Positions 10,434 through 18,961 of a DNA stretch of 64,000 nt are shown piece after piece. Every line of letters starts with the position of its first letter. The stretch's first letter is position 1. Source of the DNA: Vibrio sinaloensis (lineage in GTDB: Bacteria; Pseudomonadota; Gammaproteobacteria; Enterobacterales; Vibrionaceae); contig NZ_CP096200.1 of the NCBI RefSeq assembly GCF_023195835.1, positions 434,001 to 498,000 on the forward strand, written 5' to 3'. The translations under genes and the position numbers were made by a program. The notes under the pieces are model-generated. The model made no database searches. It had not been told where the DNA came from and was given only the letters and a program-made list of their open reading frames with translations.

Positions 10434-10655
10434 TGTTAGGTTCAGTATGTTAGCAGGCTAACTCAAGGAGATACAATGACAAAACCTTTCCTGCCCCGGG
10501 CGTCTCGATATACCTACAGCGTAAAAGTGGTTGGGTGAAATTTGATTGTCAACTCGAACCCAACACCTAATTTCGTTCGTTGTTTTTTACCGTAAACCCT
10601 ATTCGTTGATGTTTAGTAAGACTATAATTGCGCCCCTCATTTAAAGGAGCGCATC

Positions 10656-11321
10656 GTGATTTCTAGACTTCCACGCTGGGTAGAATATGGCGCTTTTCTA
10701 CTCGCTTTATTGGCTGGCATTGTCAACGCCATCGGGCTACTCGGCTTTCAGCACCAAGCGGTCTCTCATATTTCCGGCACAGTAACGCTACTGGGCACGT
10801 CCATATCCGAGTTCAACCAGCAGACTACCCACCTATTACTCATCATCGTCAACTTCTTGTTGGGTGCGACGCTCAGTGGCACTTTCATCGAAGGCGCTGC
10901 ACTAAAGCTAGGGCGTCGTTATGGCGTGGCTTTATGCATAGAAAGCGGGTTACTCGCCAGTGCGTATTACCTGCTTAAACATGATTTTCAGAGCGGACAG
11001 TACTTTGCCTCGGCGGCGTGCGGTCTGCAAAATGCCATGATCACTACTTTCAGTGGTGCCATCGTGCGCACCACTCATATGACAGGGATCATTACCGACC
11101 TTGGTATTATGATTGGCGCCAAACTGAGGGGAGAGAGCTTCGACTTTCGCAAAGCGAAGCTGTTTTTGTTTATCTTCTGTGGCTTTTTAGTGGGCGGTGT
11201 CGTCGGCGCAAACCTTTATGCACACTACGCTATCAGTGCGCTGCTTGTTCCAGTAGGACTAGCATTGGCACTCGCTATCACTTACTGGCTGTTTATCGCC
11301 AATCAACAAACAAATCACTAA
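10656..11321 (+). CDS. YoaK/DUF1275 family membrane protein
   Basis: Inner-membrane protein of 221 residues with about six helices, matching DUF1275. It begins with the family-like LLALLAGIVNAIGLLGF, then HISGTVTLLGTSISEF and the CGLQNAMITTFSGAIVRTTHMTG segment diagnostic of the family. GTG start at 10656 preceded by AGGAG. The transported substrate, if any, is unknown. It stands alone. Confidence 0.8.
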   Translation: MISRLPRWVEYGAFLLALLAGIVNAIGLLGFQHQAVSHISGTVTLLGTSISEFNQQTTHLLLIIVNFLLGATLSGTFIEGAALKLGRRYGVALCIESGLLASAYYLLKHDFQSGQYFASAACGLQNAMITTFSGAIVRTTHMTGIITDLGIMIGAKLRGESFDFRKAKLFLFIFCGFLVGGVVGANLYAHYAISALLVPVGLALALAITYWLFIANQQTNH

Positions 11322-11560
11322 TTCGAACATCCCACTTGAAACAGAAATTCAAACAAATTAACATTCTCGACACATTAAACTAAGTATGACTAATTATTCG
11401 ACGTTTTATCATGAATATTTAGCGATATTTATTGAATAGTATTGCAAGCAACGTGAAAAGCGATTACTCTTGCGCCAATTTGATAAGATATGGATGTTTA
11501 GTGAATAACTATGCCACATGGAGTGGCTGAGATATTAACTAGTTGTAACTCGAGAAGTAT

Positions 11561-12934
11561 ATGCAAAATAGCGCTCAATCTGTTGAACAAGCCAAAGTAG
11601 GCAAAGCCACTTTCTGGATGTTCCTAATTCCTTCACTGATCGGTCTGTTTCTATTTATGGCTCCGATCAGCTATCAAGGCGACATCACGATCCCTGTCGC
11701 TGTCCTGGCGAAATCGATTCAGGCTCTGTTTGGTGATTTCCTCGTTCACATTATTACTGCAGTCATTGCTTTTATGGCAGTAGCGTCGGTGCTATGCCGT
11801 ATCAAAACGCCTGCTTTTATCGCCAACAATGCATTTCTTAACGGCCTTTTCAATCCAACCCCACTTTGGCTTGCGGTCCGTTTAATCGGTGGTGCAGCCG
11901 TGATCATGACCTTTTTCCAGTTCGGCCCTAAAGCGATCTGGGAAGAGAACACAGGTGGACTGGTATTAGAAGGATTGCTACCAACCCTTTTCTCTGTATT
12001 CATTTTTGCCGGCCTACTCCTTCCTTTACTACTCAATTTTGGCCTTTTGGAGCTGTTTGGCACCTTGCTAAGTAAAGTCATGCGCCCACTGTTCAACTTA
12101 CCAGGACGCAGTGCGATCGACTGTATGGCTTCATGGCTGGGTGATGGTTCAGTCGGTATTTTGCTGACCAGCAAACAGTACGAAGAGAAGTTCTACACCC
12201 AACGTGAAGCAGCGGTAGTAGGCACAACCTTCTCTGCAGTCTCTATCACCTTTAGTTTGGTGGTGATCGCACAGGTAGAGCTAGAGCACTTGTTCCTGCC
12301 GTTCTATGGTGCCATTTGTTTAGCAGGTTTTGTTGCGGCGGTGATTATCCCTCGCCTGCCACCTCTGAGTCTAAAACGCGACACCTTCATTGACGGTACT
12401 AAGCCTGATAGCGATGCAGATGCCATTCCAAACGGACACACCAGTTTCTCTTGGGGCATGAACTTGGCTTTGAATAAAGCCGCTCAGGTGAAATCGGTTC
12501 GCAGCGTGTTTTCTGAAGGCCTACGTAACGCGATCGACATGGTGTTCGGCGTGTTACCTGTGGTGATGGGTCTGGGTACCATCGCCCTAGTGATTGCAGA
12601 ATACACCTCAGTATTTAGCATTCTAGGTCAACCGTTTATTCCATTCTTGGAGCTACTTGGCGTACCTGAAGCCGTTGCAGCCTCTGAAACGATTGTGGTC
12701 GGCTTTGCAGATATGTTTATTCCAGCGATTCTAGCCGCTTCTATCGACAATGAAATGACACGTTTCGTGATTGCGGCAATGTCGGTCACACAGCTTATTT
12801 ACATGTCTGAGGTGGGTGCTCTGCTGTTGGGAAGCCGCATTCCGGTCAACCTAATTGAGCTATTTACCATCTTTATTCTGCGTACCTTAATCACCCTACC
12901 CGTGATTGCCGGGGTTGCACACCTCATCTTCTAA
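11561..12934 (+). CDS. YjiH-family nucleoside-recognition (Gate) domain membrane protein
   Basis: Polytopic inner-membrane protein of 457 residues with two nucleoside-recognition (Gate) regions: GDGSVGILLTSKQYEEKFYTQREAA and the later FADMFIPAILAASIDNEMTRF. Length and order match YjiH proteins. The family's transport role is not settled. It has an isolated promoter region of about 240 bp upstream and a strong terminator downstream, so it is probably monocistronic. Confidence 0.82.
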   Translation: MQNSAQSVEQAKVGKATFWMFLIPSLIGLFLFMAPISYQGDITIPVAVLAKSIQALFGDFLVHIITAVIAFMAVASVLCRIKTPAFIANNAFLNGLFNPTPLWLAVRLIGGAAVIMTFFQFGPKAIWEENTGGLVLEGLLPTLFSVFIFAGLLLPLLLNFGLLELFGTLLSKVMRPLFNLPGRSAIDCMASWLGDGSVGILLTSKQYEEKFYTQREAAVVGTTFSAVSITFSLVVIAQVELEHLFLPFYGAICLAGFVAAVIIPRLPPLSLKRDTFIDGTKPDSDADAIPNGHTSFSWGMNLALNKAAQVKSVRSVFSEGLRNAIDMVFGVLPVVMGLGTIALVIAEYTSVFSILGQPFIPFLELLGVPEAVAASETIVVGFADMFIPAILAASIDNEMTRFVIAAMSVTQLIYMSEVGALLLGSRIPVNLIELFTIFILRTLITLPVIAGVAHLIF

Positions 12935-12941
12935 CTCATCT

Positions 12942-12965
12942 AAGCCCCGCAAGGGGCTTTTTTTT
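12942..12965 (+). terminator. Rho-independent terminator after the yjiH-like gene
   Basis: AAGCCCC-GCAA-GGGGCTT followed by TTTTTT, 8 bp after the stop codon. Confidence 0.9.
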
Positions 12966-13090
12966 GTTCGCCATTCTCTAAACTGATACCCGCAAATTCT
13001 CACTCTCGCAATATAATCGTTCTCTCTATTATCAGTTCAGCATATACTTACTAACAAAGTTGTTAATTAAGAGACTTGCGGAGGGGCTCA

Positions 13091-13567
13091 GTGAGATTGG
13101 TCTGTACCTTATTGATGTGGGCGGTTGCCTTCCAAGCCTTTAGTCACGGTTTGGTCATTCGAATTGACCAGCAACCTCCCGTCACGTTAGATCATCAAGC
13201 GATTGTCGATCAGTTTCCCGTTACAGAGTTCACCACTCACTTGCCCTGGTTTGAACAGTCTCGTCATTTTAGTGGCTTCAAAGTAAGCGACTTGCTCGAC
13301 CACCTCAGTATTAATGACGCCAGTGCTGTCTCCTTTATCGCGCTCAATGACTACGGCGCAACGACTGTGATTGAAGATATCCAACGCTATCAACCCATAG
13401 TGGCATATCAAATGGACCACAAAAATATAAAAATTCGCAATAAAGGTCCGTATTGGCTGGTCTTTAATCTAGACAAGCACCAACAGCTTGATCACCCCGG
13501 GTATCATGCACAGATGGTGTGGCAAATCGATGAAATTTTGATACACAAAAGAGAGCAGAGTGAATAA
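13091..13567 (+). CDS. Exported sulfite-oxidase-fold (molybdopterin-oxidoreductase-like) protein without cofactor cysteine
   Basis: Exported protein of 158 residues with a signal peptide (VCTLLMWAVAFQAFSHG). The middle resembles the molybdopterin-binding fold of sulfite oxidase/YedY: FSGFKVSDLLDHL, ALNDYGATTVIEDIQRYQP, MDHK, NKGPYWLVFN. No cysteine is present in the mature domain, so the usual Mo-ligating Cys is missing and redox catalysis is unlikely. I chose GTG 13091 because GAGGGG lies just before it. It overlaps the following cyclase gene by 8 bp, so it probably supplies a periplasmic input signal to that cyclase. Confidence 0.75.
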   Translation: MRLVCTLLMWAVAFQAFSHGLVIRIDQQPPVTLDHQAIVDQFPVTEFTTHLPWFEQSRHFSGFKVSDLLDHLSINDASAVSFIALNDYGATTVIEDIQRYQPIVAYQMDHKNIKIRNKGPYWLVFNLDKHQQLDHPGYHAQMVWQIDEILIHKREQSE

Positions 13568-14654
13568 CGACAGGCATAAACAACTTTTTCTACTGAAACG
13601 CGCTAAATATCTGCTGTTACTGCTCAGTGGAGTGATGATCTTTGCCAACCTCTACGTGGTTTCTGCCACCCGTCAGCATGTCGAGTCTTTTACTGAGCAG
13701 CAAAGCCAAGCGACCTGGTTTTTGTTCCAGTTAAACAAAGAATTTTCTGAACTGAATGCCATTTTGCCTTACGCGCACCTTGACCCCGAGGTTTATCAAA
13801 AAGCGCTGCTGAAATATGAACTGACTTGGAGCCGTTTTGACATTCTACTCACCAGCAGAGAAGCGGAGACTTTTATCAACCTGCCGGGCGCCATGGCGTT
13901 TTTTACCCATCTATTTAATCAATACAAACAGCTTGAGTCACAGATCGAACTCATCAACCAACCGACTTACGCCGCTTCTCTCACCGAAGAGCTGAACGCC
14001 ATCTACTTGAGCATGATTGAGTATGTCAACACGCATTTTAGAGTGCAAAGCCCTACTTATATCAATCAACTGGCACAAGCGAAAAAGCTCAACGGTGTGC
14101 TGCTCACGACCTTGCTGTTGCTTGTCTTCGGCGTAGTCTTGGTGACTTATATCCTGCACAAAGAGTCGCAAATCCATCGGCAGCAATCACTTACCGACAC
14201 CTTAACGGGTATCGGCAACCGGCTGGCACTGTTTGAAGATCTCTCGGCACGCATCGAGCGCCAAACACCGTTCAGTTTCTTGCTGCTCGACCTCAATAGC
14301 TTTAAACCGATTAACGATCACTACGGCCACCAAGCAGGAGACCGAGTGTTGAGAACCATAGCATCAAGACTGAATACGATGCAGATTGACAGCTATCGGA
14401 TTGGCGGCGATGAATTCGCGATTGTTGCGCAAGATCTATCGCGGCATCAGTTGCAACAATTGATCGAGACCTTGCACCAGCAGGTTGGCCGACCGATCGC
14501 CATTGACGATTCGCATATTAAAATGAGCACCAGTATTGGTGCGGCATGCTTTCCTATTGATGCAAAGCAAATCAACCATTTGATGTTGCTCGCCGACGAG
14601 AGAATGTACAGCGAAAAACGCAGCAAGTATCAAGATTACGCAGAGCAGAGTTAA
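13560..14654 (+). CDS. Membrane-anchored diguanylate cyclase (GGDEF)
   Basis: Makes cyclic-di-GMP from GTP. The 364 residues comprise membrane helix 1 (about 13-34), a periplasmic helical domain, membrane helix 2 (about 178-197) and a GGDEF domain. Active-site text is intact: LTDTLTGIGNRLALF, LLLDLNSFKPINDHYGH and YRIGGDEFAIVA. There is no RxxD inhibitory site before GGDEF. GTG start at 13560 overlaps the preceding gene, indicating coupling. Its 3' end overlaps the convergent sigma-54 activator gene by 4 bp, so it may supply the second messenger for that regulator. Confidence 0.92.
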   Translation: MNNDRHKQLFLLKRAKYLLLLLSGVMIFANLYVVSATRQHVESFTEQQSQATWFLFQLNKEFSELNAILPYAHLDPEVYQKALLKYELTWSRFDILLTSREAETFINLPGAMAFFTHLFNQYKQLESQIELINQPTYAASLTEELNAIYLSMIEYVNTHFRVQSPTYINQLAQAKKLNGVLLTTLLLLVFGVVLVTYILHKESQIHRQQSLTDTLTGIGNRLALFEDLSARIERQTPFSFLLLDLNSFKPINDHYGHQAGDRVLRTIASRLNTMQIDSYRIGGDEFAIVAQDLSRHQLQQLIETLHQQVGRPIAIDDSHIKMSTSIGAACFPIDAKQINHLMLLADERMYSEKRSKYQDYAEQS

Positions 14655-16027
14655 CCGAGTACGCCAAAGTGTTGACCGCGCGCTCGGTTGAGCGTTGCTT
14701 TTAGATCATACTTATCAATCAGCCGGTAAGCCGTTGCGCGGGAGATGCCAAGATACTTGGACGCTTCAAGTACATTGCCATCATGCAGCTCCAGCGCTGA
14801 ACGCAACGACTCGTGCTTATCTAACGTCACGTGGTTTACGCTACGCTTGGGTTGAATATCGAGATCTTGCGCGGTGATATAGCCCGATTCATTCATCAAC
14901 ACCGCGCGTTTAATAATATTAATCAACTCTCGGACATTGCCAGGCCAAGTGTAGTTCATCAAGACTTGCTGAGCAGCCTCGTCGTATCCGTGGACTTGGC
15001 AACCATATTCATTGCTGAACTTGTGGCGGAAGTAATCCGCCAACGACAGAATGTCAGCACCACGCTCACGAAGCGGAGGCGCACTAACACGTAACACATT
15101 GAGTCTAAAGTAGAGATCTTGGCGAAAACGCCCTTCAGCGATGGCCATTTCAAGATCGACGTGCGTAGCAGCGACCACTCGAACGTTCACTTTTAGCGGT
15201 TCCGTTGCCCCAAGTACATCGATGGTTCCCTCTTGTAAAAAGCGCAGCAGATTCGCCTGCTGTGATAACGGCAAGTCACCGATCTCATCCAAAAACAAAG
15301 TGCCTTGGTCAGCCAAAGCAATTTTGCCAACTCGGCTACTGTTCGCCCCCGTAAACGCACCTTTCTCATGCCCGAATAGTTCAGAGTGGATCAATTGTTC
15401 GTTAAGCGCACCACAGTTCACCGCAACAAAGGCTTGTTCTGCTCTTGGAGACGCATCGTGCAGCGCGCGAGCGATCAGCTCTTTGCCCGTGCCACTCTCA
15501 CCACAAATCAGAGTATTGACGTCGGTCGGCGCGACTTTGGCAACCTGCTGTTTGAGTTTACGCATGACTGTAGATTGGCCAATTAAATCAGATACCGTAT
15601 GCGCGCTGCCACTAACCAATGTCTGAGTCTGTTTACCATTATGAATATTTAGCATCCCCACTTGATGCCCAAGGGTTCTGATCACCATTTCCTTAGGCAG
15701 TGGGCTAGTGTAATAATCGACACAGTAGTATGAGACATAGGCCAGCTCCTCGACGGTTAGTTGATCGCGCTGGCGTTTGTCTAGATAGGCGATGGTGCGT
15801 ATCCCTTTGCCAATCCCATTGACTGACTCCAACTCGGAGCATTTGTAGCGACCGCAAGAAAAATCAAACACTAGTACAAAGCGTTCAACCTCATTCATTA
15901 TCTGCCTAGCGGTGTCGAAAGATGTGACAATCCGATAACTCCAGTTCTGCTCTGAGAGGATACTCGACCACAATTGGAAATCTTGCGAAATCACCAAAAT
16001 CGACATGGTGTTGTTGTCTTTATTCAT
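14651..16027 (-). CDS. VpsR-like sigma-54-dependent transcriptional activator of the Fap cluster
   Basis: NtrC-class activator of 458 residues. Domains: a degenerate receiver-like N-terminus (about 8-125, with Asp55 in VLVFDFS at the expected phosphoacceptor position), an AAA+ domain and a Fis-type helix-turn-helix (about 410-450, EASKYLGISRATAYRLIDKY). Walker A GESGTGKE (176-183), the sigma-54 contact loop GAFTGA (223-228) and Walker B LFLDEI (244-249) are intact. The N-terminal style resembles the cyclic-di-GMP-responsive VpsR. It is the last gene after the fap-like genes, 24 bp from fapF, and a sigma-54 promoter lies ahead of the operon, so it probably activates it. Whether it binds cyclic-di-GMP is inference. 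Confidence 0.88.
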   Translation of the reverse strand: MNKDNNTMSILVISQDFQLWSSILSEQNWSYRIVTSFDTARQIMNEVERFVLVFDFSCGRYKCSELESVNGIGKGIRTIAYLDKRQRDQLTVEELAYVSYYCVDYYTSPLPKEMVIRTLGHQVGMLNIHNGKQTQTLVSGSAHTVSDLIGQSTVMRKLKQQVAKVAPTDVNTLICGESGTGKELIARALHDASPRAEQAFVAVNCGALNEQLIHSELFGHEKGAFTGANSSRVGKIALADQGTLFLDEIGDLPLSQQANLLRFLQEGTIDVLGATEPLKVNVRVVAATHVDLEMAIAEGRFRQDLYFRLNVLRVSAPPLRERGADILSLADYFRHKFSNEYGCQVHGYDEAAQQVLMNYTWPGNVRELINIIKRAVLMNESGYITAQDLDIQPKRSVNHVTLDKHESLRSALELHDGNVLEASKYLGISRATAYRLIDKYDLKATLNRARGQHFGVLG

Positions 16028-16051
16028 ATTGTTATGCCTTCGCCAGATTAA

Positions 16052-17428
16052 TTAGAAACGGTAAGGGAATCTGACGCTGATAGCATAATCAGCCGCATCA
16101 TCACTCAAGCCAGAACTCACTTGAGTCACCATACTTAAGTTTTGTGTCAAAGCCATGGTCGAACCAATACCTAAGGTCGCGCTATTGCTGTCACTGCCGA
16201 TGACTTCTAGCCAGTCGCCCCCATCAAGTCTTTGCTTCGAGGTCCGACTCATCGACTGACTAAAGTTAATGGCTAAACTCATACGCTCACTGATAGCAAA
16301 GGCCACACCGAGCCCATAGTCCCAGCTGTCACCAAGTTTGACTTTTCCTGCTTGGTTCCCTTGTGCACTGCTGATATCCGAGAAGCTCTCTTCAAACTGG
16401 TGGTTGTAATTGAGGTTAAGAAAGACAATTGCAGGATCATACGTTTTTACCAGCGAAATCCCGGTGCCCAATCCCCAAACACCGTTACCTGTGGGGAGTT
16501 CATTTGGAATCGTTAGGTTTCCTGAATCTGACGAGGTGGTGGCAATACCGTAAGGATCTTTCCCAGTTGGCGCTGTTAACCTTAAGTTCCATACCAGATC
16601 AGGCATATCCTCAGTCTCTTTGAGCAGACGGTAATAGATACCTGCACTAATATCGCCGATGCCTGAGCTGTCGACTTTGCCAGACTCTAAACCGTCACTG
16701 GAGTTGTTTTGACCGACGGTTTGATAATCAGACCAACGATAAACGGTTGGAATGCTAAGCTCAGCCTGCCAACGGTCGTTAATGGTATATCGACCGGTAA
16801 AGTCAACATTGAAGGTATTAGAGCGAACGCGATCGAGGTTGATATCACCTAAGAAGATTGAATCCAGTGCTAAGAAGCCACTGAGCGATAGGTCTTTGCG
16901 GTCAAAGTAGCTATAGCGAAAAGCGGTTTCCAAAGTAAACTTGCGGGTAAACACGTTACCGGCTTCTTGGTAAACATCTTCTGCACTGCGACTTTTAGGT
17001 GCACTCTCTTGGGCGGGAGGATTTGTTGCCGTGGGAGCGGGCTCGTTGGCGGCGGCGACCTTAGTTTCAGGTCGAGGCTGAATGGCTGGTGAGTCTGCGC
17101 TAACCGCCACTTTGCTCGTCTGAGCAACCGGCTGCTGTGGCTCGGGCAGTTGTGACTGCATTTCTGCCGACACACGCTGATTTTTTTCAACCAGAGTATC
17201 AATATTGTCCTGATGATTGATTAATACCTGCTGGTGATTGTTGACCGCTTGAATCACCTGCTGCATTAATTGTTGCTGCTGCTGTAACTCCGCTTTCAAA
17301 CTCGCGTTTAGCGCTTTTTGCTCAGCAAGTTGCTTGGCTAAAGCGTCGATTTGCTCGTTTGCAGAAACAACAGCAACAGGACTTAACGCCATCATGGCGC
17401 AGCTTATCGTTAGCGAGCCCTTTTTCAT
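16052..17428 (-). CDS. fapF: FapF-like outer-membrane amyloid secretion pore
   Basis: Outer-membrane protein of 458 residues with the architecture of Pseudomonas FapF, the pore that exports Fap fibril subunits. It has a signal peptide (1-23, ending VVSA) and a Gln-rich coiled coil (about 25-90), the trimerising helix of FapF. A Pro/Ala-rich linker (about 95-145) is followed by a beta-barrel (about 155-458) of the PF13557-like class ending in Phe (RFPYRF), a typical barrel C-terminus. A strong AGGAGG ribosome-binding site precedes ATG 17428. Position in the cluster after the C39 protease and the FapE-like gene matches fapABCDEF. Confidence 0.8.
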   Translation of the reverse strand: MKKGSLTISCAMMALSPVAVVSANEQIDALAKQLAEQKALNASLKAELQQQQQLMQQVIQAVNNHQQVLINHQDNIDTLVEKNQRVSAEMQSQLPEPQQPVAQTSKVAVSADSPAIQPRPETKVAAANEPAPTATNPPAQESAPKSRSAEDVYQEAGNVFTRKFTLETAFRYSYFDRKDLSLSGFLALDSIFLGDINLDRVRSNTFNVDFTGRYTINDRWQAELSIPTVYRWSDYQTVGQNNSSDGLESGKVDSSGIGDISAGIYYRLLKETEDMPDLVWNLRLTAPTGKDPYGIATTSSDSGNLTIPNELPTGNGVWGLGTGISLVKTYDPAIVFLNLNYNHQFEESFSDISSAQGNQAGKVKLGDSWDYGLGVAFAISERMSLAINFSQSMSRTSKQRLDGGDWLEVIGSDSNSATLGIGSTMALTQNLSMVTQVSSGLSDDAADYAISVRFPYRF

Positions 17429-17527
17429 ATTTACCTCCTGAATATGAACTCGCCTGATGTTAATTTAATTTGCTAAATAAAGTTGTGTCATATATGAGAT
17501 AAGACGACTATGCACTTTATTCCTTAG

Positions 17528-18202
17528 CTACAATCCTCTGAGTAATGAATGAGATACACGCAGTTGTTTATTTTCCGCCCAAGACTTGGGAAGTTTGACT
17601 TCCATCAACATTTTGTTTTGTACCACTAGGTCATTGTCGAGGATCTTGATCCCTTGATACGCTCCATGGGCCGACTTTAAACTGCGAATTTCTTGGATGG
17701 CAATACTCTCGCCTATGGTCACCTTATAACCAACACGATTGTCTTGCCCAGACACCTGATAGTATTGCACTTGAGAGCCGCCACCAGCAGCCGAACCATC
17801 GAGTTGACGAGTATCGACCACCTTAAGCTCCGACTGGTTAGATGCCGAATTGCCGTTGCCCGCAATTTGCACCAACTGAACCATACCAGAACCGTTTTGA
17901 TGGATACCCTTGCTATCTACCTCGCCGCCCACTTCACTGCCATCATGTGCACGGACACTAACCTGATTGCCTTCAATGACCACATCCATACCTGCGCTAC
18001 CTGAACCATTGCTGTCACTCCAATGCGTTAACATCCTAACGCCAAAATAGAGGTCCTCTCCAGAGCGAGAGACTCGGTATTTTCCTCGCATTTCCGACAA
18101 TTGTTGTGTATCAACCAAAGTGGCACGCATTCCATCCCAATCGACTTTTGCTTGTACTTGAAAAGTCACGAGAAGACACGCTGCCAAGTATCTCACTTTC
18201 AT
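17528..18202 (-). CDS. FapE-like secreted component of the amyloid cluster
   Basis: Exported protein of 224 residues with a signal peptide (about 1-18, LAACLLVTFQVQA). It contains one half-repeat of Fap type, SGMVQLVQIAGNGNSASN (about residue 105), almost the same as one in the first gene of the cluster. The rest is Gly/Ser/Gln-rich beta-like sequence. Its place between fapD and fapF corresponds to fapE, whose product is a minor fibril-associated protein in Pseudomonas. Sequence similarity is short, so the name rests on position and the shared motif. It starts 12 bp after the fapD stop. Confidence 0.6.
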   Translation of the reverse strand: MKVRYLAACLLVTFQVQAKVDWDGMRATLVDTQQLSEMRGKYRVSRSGEDLYFGVRMLTHWSDSNGSGSAGMDVVIEGNQVSVRAHDGSEVGGEVDSKGIHQNGSGMVQLVQIAGNGNSASNQSELKVVDTRQLDGSAAGGGSQVQYYQVSGQDNRVGYKVTIGESIAIQEIRSLKSAHGAYQGIKILDNDLVVQNKMLMEVKLPKSWAENKQLRVSHSLLRGL

Positions 18203-18213
18203 CGTATTCCCTT

Positions 18214-18903
18214 CTAAAATAGCTCAGCGGCTGTGAAACCGAAGTCCATCAAATTAAATGCCGTAACTGGCGCAAACTGATCATCCAGTGCTCGGACGGT
18301 AACCGGTGGTGACGGTGTCGCCAACGGAGAGTTTTGGTTGTACCCCTGACCTACAATGGCCAATACCACCCCTTGCCAGCTCTGCTCAAACTGCTGTAGT
18401 GATAAAATCAAGTTACCCAATGCTGGGTCGGCGATATAGACATTGCCCTGCCTATCTACCCGCTTTAACACCACAAAATGTCGGTAACCCTTAATATCAA
18501 CCAAGACAATGGTTGGAATGGGCAACTCCACCAACTTTTCAGCAGGAATGTTGTAGCCCTGTACGCGCATACCCAATCCTTGCTCAGCATAGTTTTTGAT
18601 ATCTAACATCGAGAAACCGAGCTTCCTGGCCGTCTCAGCATCAGCGACTTGGAACATCCCATTCATCACCTGTTGCTCATCGGTATCCACGCCATAGCCG
18701 TAGCGAAGCAGAGTGGCCAACGAAGCCGCGCCGCAAGAAAAGTCGGTTTGCTGGCGCACGACGTTTTGAAACTTTCTCTCTTTGATGCTGACCACCTGCT
18801 TTTCCATCGAGCCGACGCCTGGAATTAATCCATCCAGCACTACATTGGCGGCATGGGTATAAAAAGAAACCGTGGCAACAACAGCCAAGAGACAAAATTT
18901 CAT
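18214..18903 (-). CDS. fapD: FapD-like C39-family cysteine peptidase
   Basis: Periplasmic peptidase of 229 residues with a C39 (papain-like) domain like FapD, which is needed for Fap fibril export or processing. A signal peptide (1-18) precedes the mature protein. The catalytic triad is visible as Cys57 in TDFSCGAASL, His142 in GYRHFVVLK and Asp159 in YIADPALG. ATG 18903 is chosen over the upstream ATG at 18978 because GAGGA sits just before it and the signal peptide then starts correctly; the longer start would overlap the fibrillin gene. Separated from the fibrillin gene by 58 bp containing a hairpin. Confidence 0.82.
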   Translation of the reverse strand: MKFCLLAVVATVSFYTHAANVVLDGLIPGVGSMEKQVVSIKERKFQNVVRQQTDFSCGAASLATLLRYGYGVDTDEQQVMNGMFQVADAETARKLGFSMLDIKNYAEQGLGMRVQGYNIPAEKLVELPIPTIVLVDIKGYRHFVVLKRVDRQGNVYIADPALGNLILSLQQFEQSWQGVVLAIVGQGYNQNSPLATPSPPVTVRALDDQFAPVTAFNLMDFGFTAAELF

Positions 18904-18922
18904 AGTTATCCTCAAATGAAAA

Positions 18923-18944
18923 TATGCCCTCCGCAGAGGGCATA
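18923..18944 (-). terminator. Intercistronic hairpin between the giant fibrillin gene and fapD
   Basis: Nine-base-pair perfect stem (TATGCCCTC / GAGGGCATA) with a CGCA-type tetraloop, 18 bp after the fibrillin stop codon. On the coding strand it is followed by ATTTTCATTT, a weak T-rich stretch, so it looks like a partial terminator or an RNA-stabilising stem. Either would make fibrillin mRNA more abundant than the downstream protease and pore. Confidence 0.6.
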
Positions 18945-18961
18945 CCGTTAAGTCACTGTGA

